From Escallonia rubra (Eukaryota; Streptophyta; Magnoliopsida; Escalloniales; Escalloniaceae): DNA of 64,000 nucleotides. Below, piece by piece: positions 37,789 to 48,369 of the stretch (position 1 is the first letter of the stretch; each line of letters opens with the position of its first letter). The stretch lies in assembly GCA_033065855.1 (NCBI GenBank), contig JAVXUO010000972.1, positions 54,197-118,196 of the forward strand, written 5' to 3'. Position numbers and translations under genes: made by a program. The notes beneath the pieces were generated by a model that had not been told where the DNA came from, did not search any database, and worked only from the letters and a program-made list of their open reading frames with translations.

Positions 37789-38334
37789 GGGCCAGTTTGA
37801 CAAAAAAAATTTGCTCTTTTTTTTTTTTCAGTTTTTAAAAACTGAAAAAAAAAGGAGCGTTTGGTAACCATTTTTTTTTCAATTTTAAAAACCAGTTTTT
37901 AAACTGAAGAGTAAAAAAAAAAACTCCAGAAACTGGTTTTTTTTTTCACTTTTGGTTTTTTTCTTAGACCACCACCCTCCCACCGCCGACCACCTCCGGA
38001 GACTGCCGGCCGCCGGAGACTGCCGGCCGCCAACGACCACTGCCGGAGACTACCAGCCGCCGGTCACCACCGCCGGAGACAGTCGGCTGCCACCTCCGGC
38101 CGCCGGCTACCACCGCCGCTCCGGCCGCCGGAGACTGCCGGCAGCCACCTCCGGCCGCCGGCCACCACCACCACCGCCACCGCAAACCACCAAAAAAAAA
38201 AATAAAAAAAAAAAGGGTTACCAAACACCAAAAAAAAAAGGGGTTATCAAACACCCACTTGTTTTTATAAAAAAAAAAATTAAGCTGCTCTTTAAAAACT
38301 GAAAACCAAAAAAAAAAATTTGTCAAACGAACCC
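37789..38334. mobile_element. PIF/Harbinger-like MITE, 546 bp, with G+C-rich core
   Basis: The ends are GGGCCAGTTTGACAAA and, inverted, GGGTTCGTTTGACAAA. TAA duplications lie at 37786-37788 and 38335-38337. A-tract and T-tract subterminal parts surround a core of about 200 bases of CCGCCGG, CCACC and CTGCCGGCCGCC repeats (about 37970-38190). The open frames of the core (Pro/Ala/Thr-rich one way, Gly/Trp-rich the other) are low complexity. Confidence 0.85.
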
Positions 38335-38337
38335 TAA

Positions 38338-38854
38338 GAGTCCATCTCAGATGTGCTTGTTTAGTGGGGATGCCATTTCTTCTCTGAATGTGCCCTCAGA
38401 TAATCCGCGTTCATGCATTAAAAAGGAAAAAAATTCACAATATAATGAGAAGAGAATCACAACAGCATTATAAGAAGAAACACCCTTAAAATTCATAAAG
38501 TTAGAGGGGTTACAATTCATTTCCAGTAAGTTGTCCTCTAATTTTATATTGAAGCAGCAATCCATCACTTAACTTATATCCTCATTTGTTAAGGAAGGAC
38601 AGTTCCCTCCACCTGTATCAATGTCTTCATTGTCACTGATATATATATATATCCTTCATTCTCTTCATCAACTATTGCCTCCTGCCTCGTGTAGTTGGGT
38701 AGGTACTGCCATTGAAGCGATGACAGTCAACCGTAGAGCTTCAAACAGGAAATGAAGCGACACGCTTTAAAATGGACCGGTCCCCAGCCATCTCAATTAG
38801 GTTTCTTGGTGGTGAATGGAAGTAATCAAACAAGTTCTGAAATAGTCTATCGAC
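38338..38854. other. Gene-free spacer
   Basis: A short (AT)n run near 38640. No gene or known repeat was seen. Confidence 0.4.
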
Positions 38855-38950
38855 TAAAATTGCTTACATTTATCCTCACCATACTAAAGAGAAGTTCTAC
38901 GGAAAGTACAGTTAATCAAATGGCGGAAAAATGAAAACTTGGTGAATTAA

Positions 38951-39345
38951 GGCTCCGTTTGGTAATACTTATTTTTCCAGTTTTTTCTCCAATTTTGTAA
39001 ACTGAAGAAAATAAACGCGTTTGATACACAGTTTTCGTTTATTTTTTCTTCAGTTTTGAAAATTAAATTTTAAAACAGGGTAGTTTTTTAAAACTCCAAA
39101 AAAGAGTTTTCGATTTTCATTTTTAGTTTTTATTTTGATACCACCACCACCCTCCCACCGCCGGCGACAAGCCACCGTCACGCCCCACCACCGCCACCGC
39201 AAATCACCATCAAAGAAAAAACTCAAAATAAAAACTAGGTAATTAAATACCCATTTGTTTTTGTAAAAAAAAATATTAAACTGATTTTAATTTTTGTTTT
39301 TTTAGAAACAGAAAATCAAAACTGGAAGTGTTACCAAACGCTACA
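38951..39345. mobile_element. Harbinger-like MITE, 395 bp
   Basis: The ends are GGCTCCGTTTGGTAA and, inverted, TGTAGCGTTTGGTAA. TAA duplications lie at 38948-38950 and 39346-39348. The subterminal parts (CAGTTTT, AAAACTG) and the CCACC-rich centre (39140-39210) resemble the MITE at 37789. It ends 8 bases before the target duplication of the next MITE is complete, inside the 3' LTR relic of Copia A. Confidence 0.78.
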
Positions 39346-39356
39346 TAAGTGTCTTA

Positions 39357-40102
39357 GAGGGTGTTTGGGATTGATTAAATCTTGGTCAAACCTGATTAAA
39401 TCAGGTTTGTGGGTGTTTGGCAAAAAGGATTAACAGATTTAATCCATCTCCAAAAGCTAAAAACTGATTTAATCCATAATCCTCAAAAGTGAGGATTATG
39501 AAATAATCACTTTTTCCATAATCAGGTTTGACCATGTAATTTACCATCCTATTCATATATTTTTTACAAAAAGACCTCTCATACCCCTTAATTAATTAGA
39601 TAATTACTGGAGTTTATCTCTTCTCTGCTAACCTCTTTTCTATACTAATGTTCGTGATGCTATTTGTGATGCGGTTTCTACTAGATAAATCTATTTTTTT
39701 TTTGCTCAAGATAAATTTTATTTGTAATTTTGGGATGTTGTCCTACTATAAGCAATAACGTGAGATTGTTTATGTTTTTAATTTAAAATAAAAAGTAACA
39801 ACTTTTGTAGGACGTGAAAATAGTTATTTTCATAATTTATTTGGATATTATAATTATTTACGAATAAAAGTTATGTTAACGTTGTTTGGATATTATAAAA
39901 AATGTTTATTGAATGCCCTCTATGGTCATTTTATCACAGTGAAACTGATTTAAGTACTTTTTATCCAAACACTTTTTATAACTTTAATCTAATTTACAAC
40001 TACTTTTGCCAAACAGCAAACTGATTCTAAGTAAATCAGATTTTGAAAACTGATTAAGATTTAAGCAGAATCTGTTTTTTTTAATCAATCCCAAACGGGC
40101 TC
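39357..40102. mobile_element. Harbinger-like MITE, 746 bp, second family
   Basis: The ends are GAGGGTGTTTGGGATTGATT and, inverted, GAGCCCGTTTGGGATTGATT. A perfect TTA duplication flanks it (39354-39356 and 40103-40105). The interior is A+T-rich with repeated GATTAAATC-like strings. The matching uninterrupted LTR sequence (GTGTCTTAATTGTCA) exists at 50856-50870, confirming the insertion point. Confidence 0.9.
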
Positions 40103-40204
40103 TTAATTGTCAAGTGTCTTGGTGCCCAAGGTCCTGACTTGGTGGCTAAGGCTTGTAATACTCCCCCTCAAGTTGGAGCATGAAGAATAGAAATGCCCAA
40201 CTTG

Positions 40205-41470
40205 GATCTTAGCAATTAAAATTGGTCATGATCAAGGGGTTTAGTAAATATATCTGCAAGTTGAAAGGTGGAGGAAACTTTGGCCGGATGAGTCAAGCCT
40301 TGTTGGAACTTTTCACGAACAACGTGACAATCAACTTATATATGCTCGGTACTACTCACAAATACAGGGTTGACAGTATAATATGAAGAGCACATTGACT
40401 GTCGTAATAAAGTGGATAAGGAGTCGAACGAGAAAGACCAAGATCACCAAAATAAATAAGATAGTCATGTAAGCTCACAAGTGGCAACATAGCACGGTAC
40501 TTAGCCTCAGCAGAAGATTGAGATACTTTTTTTGCTTCTCTGTCTTCTAACAAATTAAATAAGGTTTGGACCAAGAAAGATACAATAACCTATTGTAGAA
40601 CTACGAGTGATGGGACAACTAGCCCAACTAAACAACAATAAGCTCAAAGAGAAACATTGGAAGTAGATGCTAATAGTTTACCTTGACTAGAAGTAGCTTT
40701 TAAGTACCGCAAGAGGCAAAAGGCCATGTACTTGTCATGCATACACTAGCTAAGGATGTTTATAGAGTGCATAATATCAGGCCTAGACAGTAAGATAAAT
40801 TAAGCGGCCAACCATAATCGATAAGAAGAGGGGTCTGATAGTAGATCTCCGTTAGAGGCAGATAGTTTCATGTTTTGTTTAATTGGAAATTCAGAACGAC
40901 GAGAGCAAGTCAAACCAAGTGTATTGTCGTTGCAAAAGATTAAGACCTTGAACAAACTGTGCCACCTCTATGCCAAGAAAATATTTCATATGACCGAGGT
41001 TTTATTATGGAAGTGGAAATGATAAAGGTCTTTGGCCTCCTGAATCAAAGAAAATTTATCTTCGTAATCATGATGTCATCAACATACACATGCATGTTGA
41101 CGATGTACGAAAAACAATGATTTGTCTGCTTGCAACTGAGGAAATCCATATTCAACAAGAGCATTAGAAACCTTAGAAACCAACTGTGAGATGCTTGTTT
41201 GAGCCCATATAAGCATTTTTGCAATCGGCAAACAAGGGACTCCCGGATGGACATATATACTTCTAAGTTGAGATCATCATGAAGGATGGCATTGTTTACA
41301 TCTAACTGATGCAAAGGCCACCCACAAGAGGTAACAAATGGCAGGAAAAACGGGCATGGTAACAAGTTTTGCCACTGGGGCAAAGGTAAAATGATAGTCA
41401 ATCCCTTCAATTTGAGTATATCCCTTGGTAACAAGACGTGCTTTGTAACGTTCAATGGAGTCATCTAATC
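40205..41470 (-). pseudogene. Copia A reverse transcriptase / RNase H remnant
   Basis: Reading leftward, the frame 41464-41045 has [35 protein letters not shown] and YVDDIMIT (RT active site). The frame 40574-40356 has SQSSAEAKYRAM and YYDSQCALHI (RNase H). Frameshifts and stops lie between and around. Confidence 0.82.
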
Positions 41471-41580
41471 GCCGTCGATCTTATACACCCATTTACAGCC
41501 AATAGGTTCCGTATCAAGTTGTAAAAGACAATGTACTGCATGATGTTGTTGGTAAGGGAAACAATTTCAGCCTGCATAGC

Positions 41581-42079
41581 TGTAACGACCCGGTCCACGG
41601 CCCCACCACAGGGCAATGCCTCCCTCAAAAGGGCTAGCCAAGTAGGTACTTATGAGTTCATAGGCAGGGTCTTATAAGGCCAATCGCAAACTCTCCCACA
41701 ACCGATGTGGGGTATTACAATCTCCCCACCTTATTCCTTAGCGTCCTCGCTAAGGCTCGATCACACATAGCCCAGAATCTTCCTCTCTAGCCAATGTGGG
41801 ATATACCCGGCTCACCCTTGGTTGCCCCAACCATCCTCTTGATGTGGGATATACCGGGGCTTGCCTTCGTTTCCCCCAACCATTGGCAACCCGACTGGAC
41901 AGCCCAGCCCGAGCTTTCGAGAGTCGGCTCTGATACCATCTGTAACGACCCGGTCCACGGCCCCACCACAGGGCAATGCCTCCCTCAAAAGGGCTAGCCA
42001 AGTAGGTACTTATGAGTTCATAGGCAGGGTCTTATAAGGCCAATCGCAAACTCTCTCACAACCGATGTGGGATATTACA
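41581..42079 (-). mobile_element. TRIM (terminal-repeat retrotransposon in miniature), 499 bp
   Basis: Two 139-bp terminal repeats (41581-41719 and 41941-42079) are almost identical and start TGTAACGACC and end TTACA on the plus strand. The perfect 5-bp duplication ATAGC flanks the element (41576-41580 and 42080-42084). On the minus strand a primer-binding site TGGTATCAGAGCC follows the 5' repeat (41928-41940) and a purine tract AAGGTGGGGAGAT precedes the 3' repeat (41720-41732), which fixes the orientation. The 221-base interior encodes nothing. No 5S rRNA-like box was seen, so it does not look like Cassandra. Confidence 0.93.
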
Positions 42080-42432
42080 ATAGCATCACACCATACCTGG
42101 GTTTACTTAGCTTCGAAAAAACTAGTAGGTTCATGAGTGAGAGATAAGGAGGAAAGAAATGAAAGGTGAGAGAAGGCAAGACACGAATATATGCTAAAAA
42201 TATTGCTAATAGATGTGATGTATTTGAACTCATAGTTCAAAAAAATCGATGTGTGCCGAGAAATAGTGCTCGTTTAGGTACGACGGTCGTGCATTGATTA
42301 AAATAAGACATGGTGGAGAATAAGGTGTTGTCGGGGGGCAGTGAAAAATCAGGCTGGCACGTGTAGGGATATGAGGGCTTATCAAGAGTAACAAAATCAA
42401 AATCATGTGGCGGGAGAGGCAAGACGGGGCAG

Positions 42433-42719
42433 TTAGAAGGAAATGGAGAAGACATTTTCATAAAAGCTGACATATCGGCTAAATAAAAAATATTTTAATA
42501 TTCTTTCAGTGAGAATGTCAGAAATCTTGTAGCCTTTCTTCTGGCCATAAGAATAACCAACAAAGATACCAGGGGAGGCCCGTTTTATCAAATTTATGTT
42601 GAGTAGATGTGTTACGTCCCAAAACACAAACAACAGACAACTTGGAGATGACATAAAGCAGGGGTCTTATGAAAGAGAAGTTCATGCGGAAACGTTCCAT
42701 GAAGAATTGAGGTATGTAA
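42433..42719 (-). pseudogene. Copia A integrase C-terminal remnant
   Basis: Minus-strand frames read VCVLGRNTSTQHKFDKT, GIFVGYS and ILTERI-like strings, typical of the Copia integrase end. The rest continues beyond the inserted element at 48370. The equivalent region of copy B is 53351-53827. Confidence 0.7.
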
Positions 42720-43434
42720 TGTTGGAAAATATAGGCTTTGATTTGTATTTTCTACAACAAAATATTAGCAATACCAAGATATTAAACGTAACAAAATAAT
42801 TGAAAGTAATTCTATATGAACTCTTGATAAGATTATGTAATCTAAAGCAGTAAAAGGATATAAAATAGCTCGTCCGTGAGAGTCGTGACAGAGTCACTGT
42901 CCTAAAGACGTTATCGCCTCCCTACGTGCAGGTGTTGACGGCAGATAATGTCTCCAAGATAAAACCCATTGACGCAGCTATGTCTCCTCCATGTGCACGT
43001 CCACAGGAAGACGGTATGAACCAGTCCACGATCACGTTGCCCAAGTATAAAATATGAAAATAGCTATAGAGGAAAAACATTGTGATAGTAAAGTATAAAA
43101 CACTAAGTATGGAAGCATAGTAGTTTCTTGTCTTCTATGTCACACTCCATGGCCTTATATACTTGGCCTATCATAATCCATTTATTGACCACATAAGTAA
43201 GCTTATAAAAGCTTTTGTAACTCATGGAATAATCATAACCATTCCCAATAATACCAAATAATAAAGTATATTATATACACCATAAACACATTAGAGTTAA
43301 TAATACTTATCATTACATTCGTAACTCCTCCATAATTTACATGTAAGTAAATACATAGAGCCATAAATTGCAATATAATAACAATGCTATAATGTACATT
43401 TTATTTTATTAAAATATTCCAACAATCCCCCACT
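42720..43434 (-). repeat. 3' LTR of gene-capturing element
   Basis: A 715-bp repeat paired with 47660-48364. It reads TGTTGGAATATT on the minus strand. Confidence 0.94.
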
Positions 43435-46400
43435 ATTTTGATAAAATAAAATGATAATTTAAAATACTTAAAAAGTAACTAATGAAATGTTTATAAAGTC
43501 TCACAATTCCAAAAAATTTAAAGCATTTAAAACCATATCAATGAACATCATGATAAAATCATAAACCTCCTCTCTCTCTCTCTCTCTTTTTAAATTTATT
43601 GAATACTTTTCTCTTTCGTAAAATAAAGCCATGGTTTATACACTCATAAAGTAATAAAATATACATAAATAAGATGGGCAACTTGTACTGTGTAATAGGT
43701 GTTGGTGCCTTCCGGGCTTGAACCAACACTTAGTGTTGACAACTTCCATTTGAGAGAGCCGTAATGGACTACGCCTTGAATTAGGTCCCTTGGCCAAACT
43801 TCAATTGTCACACACACAATACTGATATGGGACTTAGTTCGCGGGTTAGCGCTATTAATGGCCATGCGCTCTTATCTTGATTCTCATGAGAGTCTTTAGG
43901 GAATGGCCCATAGTTCCCACAGTCGCGGCCTCACGACCACTCTCACTTAGGTGAGTCCTCCAAGGGTACGTGTGACATGTACCTTGCGAAAATATTTGCC
44001 TCGGGCTCATTCAGGGAAATTCCCTTCCTGGACGTCACACTAAGTAGCACGAGCACCGTACAGATGGGGATGAGACACTCTCCTATTAACAAAATGGTGC
44101 TACTTTTATCACGAGTCACGCTCTACGGGTTGTTTCTACCCATTGAACCTTCTTCATGGGATCTCCAATCACAAAGGATGGGTTACTCCCGCTGGTGACT
44201 CCCTGTGGGCTCACCCCATCCGCCTCAGGTGAAAAAGGATCTAGCCTCTGTGCTAGTCCCGAGGCAAGTTGCGCAACTTTTATAAAGCCTCTATAATTTA
44301 TTTTCTCTTCATCGATGAAGTATCACAAGTCTGCAAAATTTTAAGGGCCCAATAGTGCACATGGAAGCAACATTATGAATCTCATCAAGTAAATCACATG
44401 TCTATGGTAACATCCACTTTGCTTACTATCAAATACGATACTAGCTAGTTAGTAGTCTCACTACTAGGAATCAAACCTTTGATCAGTAGTCTACTACTAG
44501 GAACTAGTCTTCAACATATTGTGACCAGTAGTCTTTCACCCACTAGGAGCCACATTTTCCTCAACATGCGTCATGCTTTGCATAACATAATCTCACATCA
44601 ATAGCAACTTCGTAAAATTCCTCTGATAAGTTTCAAGAATTTTCAGTTCTCAAGCGTTGGAAAACTTAGATAAAGTCCATGTGCAGATATAGTTTCGAAT
44701 TTGGAATCATATGATAAATAATTGGGTATTCAGGATTTAAAGTACCAAAAAATTCAACGTACCTCGTATTCAAAAAATCAAAACTTAGATACAATTTGAA
44801 ATAGATACCACCACAATAATTATCAAAATAGTCAAGATAATCAGAAGTCAAAGATTTCGGTTATTATGATTTAACATCTTTACCAAAGTATAATTTCAAT
44901 TACTAAACTTCGCAATACTTTGCAAATTTTTTTTTTTTCTCCTTCCACATTTTAAGCCAATTATGCAGAAGAGCTATACATGCCCAGAGATCCAAACTAG
45001 CAAAGCTAAGTGCAAGAAACATAAATATATGCATGAGATATATCACATAATCTCACTACTCATACACGCATGCGACATGCTAAAATAGACTTAAAATTAA
45101 GAACATACTATATATAGATGTTCTTTATGTCGCTAATTTTCTTTGTGTATACATAACTCGAGAAACTTGGTAGAGAGAGCTTTGCCGCCCATGTGGTCCT
45201 ACCCAGCTCAAAAGGTGTGACAAACCTTATCACCTTTTAAAGGAAGGGAATTTCCATAATTTCATCAAACAATTTATTTCATATAGACACTCAGCAAAAT
45301 AAAATCAGCTTCAAGTTACTTGTTTTACAAAAGTCGATAATCCCATGAAAATTTTTCTCTCTTGAAAGAGAACTCCACAAACACTGACTTTAGGTGGTTT
45401 ACCAAACTATAACTCTATATGTAAAATCTCATTTTTTTTTCCAGGCCAAAACCATGTATCAAAAATTAAATAGGAATAAATGTAGGTATTATCCAAAATA
45501 CAACTACTTACAGACAAACATAATAATCTACAAGTAAAGGCATCTGTGTTATTATCACTAAATATTATGTCCAGAATAAGTCATGGTATCACTAAATCTA
45601 AATATCCAATTTTTATTTACTTTAGCATAAACCTTTTGAAAACTATTTAATTTATTTGCAAAATCGATTTTAATGAACCCCCCTTAAAAAAAAAAAACAT
45701 TTTACCAAAAGAAAAGTGTCCCTTTTATTACACCGCTATAAACTATTTTTAGGTGGTCCTAAAAACCAAATCATGTAATTTTCAGACATTAGAAAATGAG
45801 CTCATTAGCACAAAGGTGAAGTCCAGAAAATTTACACAAATAAAAATATTTCATACAAGACTGAATAGACACATATTGTCTCACAATAGTGCCTTGATAC
45901 GAGAAGTCAAATCAATTACCTTTTTAACCATCTCGTTACCAAATTTAGTAACTCAAAAATTCCTTGCATGTAATTAGCAAGGAACCCACACTATGTCACA
46001 TAGTGTCAATTCAAATAAATATAATAAGATAAAAGGGCCACAAACAACACAATATCTATGCTAATATAATTTAGCACAAGCACAAAGATAATTCTTAATT
46101 TTCCTTTACAATATGACTGCATTTCATATTACTTGATTAACAACTCTCGACAATCTTACATCTTTGTAGGGATGCTACTATCTAAAAAAAAATAACTTTA
46201 AAACTATTATGAGTCTTCTAACCGGCATACCAAAATAATGATTCTAACAGTAATTGAACACAATGGACTCTCACGTGGTGTATAACCCAATTTTTATTTC
46301 ATAAGTTTTATCGCTCTAAAAACATAACTCATAAGGTATGCATATTTTCTTACTCATCTTATTGCCATATATATGCAAGTATCAAGTTTGTAAATAACTG

Positions 46401-46473
46401 ATTTTAAGTTAGAACTTACCTTAAGTGATATGAAAATATCACTATCTCGTACCAATATTCAATTATATAGCGT
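43435..46473 (-). other. Non-coding interior of gene-capturing element
   Basis: About 3 kb without gag or pol motifs. A (CT)n run lies at about 43568-43590. The part 43690-44280 is G+C-richer with many short open frames, none convincing. The remainder is A+T-rich. This matches large LTR derivatives whose interior is structural only. Confidence 0.6.
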
Positions 46474-46609
46474 TCAGAGATTTCCATGACCAACATAAGT
46501 GATCTTTTGCAGCAAGTGCCACCATCTGAACTTTGCGTTCAAGACTTCGACGCCTTGTATCTTGACCCTCGTACCGACGACAGGAGGCAAAAACTTGGTC
46601 CATGTGAAA
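46474..46609 (-). other. Unidentified open segment next to MYB fragment
   Basis: A minus-strand frame of about 45 codons without stops ends in TGA at 46474-46476 and reads FTWTKFLPPVVGTRV near 46600-46560 and KFRWWHLLQKIT near 46510. I do not recognise the family. It lies between the MYB fragment and non-coding interior and may be a fourth captured piece. Confidence 0.35.
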
Positions 46610-46816
46610 TTATGTAAGCAAGAACACAATAAAGTTTGCCAACGGCCCAGTAGTTGCCGATCTCTTGCGACACTGCTCTCCTGCTCTACCGATCACTTTC
46701 TCTGCTATCTGTGCCCACTTTCTCACTCCATGTTTCTTCACAAGTCTTATCAATTTCTTGTCTTCATCATCTGTCCATCGGCCCTTGATCAGAGCATGAA
46801 CAAGGCTCGAATCCAT
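46610..46816 (-). pseudogene. MYB DNA-binding repeat fragment (R2-like, MYB98/118 type)
   Basis: The frame 46816-46610 reads IKGRWTDDEDKKLIRLVKK, HGVRKWAQIAEKV and GRAGEQCRKR. This is one MYB repeat with two of the regularly spaced Trp residues and the RxGKQCRERW-like end, here with the final Trp lost. The wording KGxWTxxED..LVxxxGxRKWxxIA is typical of plant R2R3-MYB proteins of the MYB98/MYB118 group. After QCRKR the similarity stops. It is a captured or copied gene piece within the LTR element, not a working gene. Confidence 0.8.
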
Positions 46817-46929
46817 CGGCCAAAAATGCAGCTGCCAACCTCATGGCCACCAACTACTCAAGATCCTCCATTATCTTCTGGACCACGGCGGATAGCAGAG
46901 AGCTGCAAAATAGTGCTTTGGGCGGTCAA

Positions 46930-47180
46930 GGACTAGTTTCAAGAATCAGTAAGATGTTTGACGAGGTGAGGCTATCGGTTTCCTTCTATTAAACTGCATT
47001 GGTGGCTGTGGTTCCATCCAGGAATGTCTCAGACCAGCCATGTTTTCTTCAATGCTTGGATTGGATTCTGGAGAATCAGCACCCAGATGGTTCATGGTGC
47101 CTCAATGTAACTCACCCATCTCTAGTTAAAGACTCTCTGTCCTCTATACTTGCATGTGTGTTGGCCCTTCAGAAATGGAA
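46930..47180 (+). pseudogene. Diterpene synthase fragment (ent-kaurene synthase-like)
   Basis: Plus-strand frame from about 46942: RISKMFDEVRLSVSFY, a TAA at 46990, then [30 protein letters not shown] and [22 protein letters not shown]. This matches the N-terminal part of plant diterpene synthases, where SxYDTAWVAMVPS and QxDGSWG are hallmark motifs. The VKDSLSSxLACVLALKxW wording points to ent-kaurene synthase rather than copalyl diphosphate synthase. The Asp of YDT is the stop, and the Trp after it reads Leu. It lies opposite in strand to the transcription of the LTR element and is a fragment only. Confidence 0.82.
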
Positions 47181-47219
47181 ATCCTTTGTTTCTTTTTTTT
47201 TTTTATTCTCCTGGCTCCA

Positions 47220-47454
47220 TAAGAACCTGAAACCACCACCTCCTTCTGCAGTGAGAGGCTATGGACTTGAGCCCATCAGTACTGAATCCATCAAAGCTCA
47301 ACAGCGACAGAGACTTAAGGCACGGAAACGACATCGCTTTAAATTCCAAGCTCTCATCACTGACGGCCATCCTCTTCAGCCTCAGCTCCTCCAAGAACTG
47401 ATAAGCCGCCGCCAAACAGCCAAGAGCACCACTGCCGTAAAACGGGTAGTACAA
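47220..47454 (-). pseudogene. TIR1/AFB auxin-receptor LRR fragment
   Basis: The minus-strand frame 47454-47203 reads [18 protein letters not shown], then [19 protein letters not shown] and LKSIASHCR. This is about 50 residues of one leucine-rich repeat pair of the TIR1/AFB F-box family (wording [18 protein letters not shown], FxxFKxLxLxxCEGFxTDGL). The sequences on both sides do not continue the family. Same strand as the LTR element. Confidence 0.78.
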
Positions 47455-47659
47455 GACTTGAACCCAAAGAGCACATCTCTCAAACTAGGAGACGCCCAAA
47501 GTCACACTAAACAACACTGGTTCCTATTTTTCTCTGTTACACACATAAACACAACATAAACAGAAGAAAAACAATGTCAGATATAAAAACATTTCTTTTC
47601 CTCTTTCAAAATATAAAATTTTAAAACTATACAAATCAAAACCAATAACGTCTTTAGAT

Positions 47660-48364
47660 TGTTGGAAAATATAGGCTTTGATTTGTATTTTCTACAACAA
47701 AATATTAGCAATACCAAGATATTAAACGTAACAAAATAATTGAAAGTAATTCTATATGAACTCTTGATAAGATTATGTAATCTAAAGCAGTAAAAGGATA
47801 TAAAATAGCTCGTCTGTGAGAGTCGTGACAGAGTCACTGTCCTAAAGACGTTATCGCCTCCCTACGTGCAGGTGTTGACGGCAGATAATGTCTCCAAGAT
47901 AAAACCCATTGACGCAGCTATGTCTCCTCCATGTGCACGTCCACAGGAAGACGGTATGAACCAGTCCACGATCACGTTGCCCAAGTATAAAATATGAAAA
48001 TAGCTATAGAGGAAAAACATTGTGATAGTAAAGTATAAAACACTAAGTATGGAAGCATAGTTGCTTCTTGTCTTCTATGTCATACCCCATGGCCTTATAT
48101 ACTTGGCCTATCATAATCCATTTATTGACCACATAAGTAAGCTTATAAAAACTTTTGTAACTCATGGAATAATCATAACCATTCCCAATAATACCGAATA
48201 ATAAAGTATATTATATACACCATAAACACATTTGAGTTAATAATACTTATGATTGCATTTGTAACTCATTCATAATTTACATGTAAGTAAATACATAGAG
48301 CCATAAATTGCAATATAATAACAATGCTATAATGTACATTTTATTTTATTAAAATATTCCAACA
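47660..48364 (-). repeat. 5' LTR of gene-capturing element
   Basis: A 705-bp repeat matching 42720-43434, followed by the target duplication TGTAA. Confidence 0.94.
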
Positions 48365-48369
48365 TGTAA

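Larger units (their letters stand above)
42720..48364 (-). mobile_element. Non-autonomous LTR retrotransposon carrying fragments of three host genes
   Basis: LTRs of 715 bp (42720-43434) and 705 bp (47660-48364) begin TGTTGG and end CCAACA and are highly similar. The perfect 5-bp duplication TGTAA flanks the element (42715-42719 and 48365-48369). On the minus strand a purine tract (ATAGTGGGGGAT, 43435-43446) precedes the LTR at 42720, so transcription runs leftward and the 5' LTR is the right one. No gag or pol motif was found in the 4.2-kb interior, so it is LARD-like. At 46474-47454 lie pieces resembling a MYB repeat, a kaurene-type synthase and a TIR1/AFB receptor. The expected primer site next to the 5' LTR (47659 leftward) does not match initiator tRNA-Met. 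Confidence 0.9.

Noticed and set aside
37952..38326. Overlapping 116- and 120-codon frames, Pro/Ala-rich and Trp/Gly-rich
   Set aside because: They are translations of the CCGCCGG/CCACC core of a MITE; no protein motif and both strands equally open.
41750..42001. Minus-strand 83-codon frame
   Set aside because: It lies inside the TRIM and its terminal repeat; TRIMs encode no protein and no motif is present.
41581..42079. Cassandra-type TRIM with 5S rRNA promoter
   Set aside because: I looked for 5S-like box A/C sequence in the 139-bp repeats and found none.
46610..47559. Functional MYB, kaurene synthase or auxin receptor genes
   Set aside because: Each covers only a small part of its family, with a stop in the synthase piece and a lost Trp in the MYB repeat; they sit inside an LTR element.
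42720..48364. Plus-strand orientation of the gene-capturing element
   Set aside because: The purine tract ending at the LTR is found only on the minus strand beside 43434; no primer site follows the left LTR on the plus strand.
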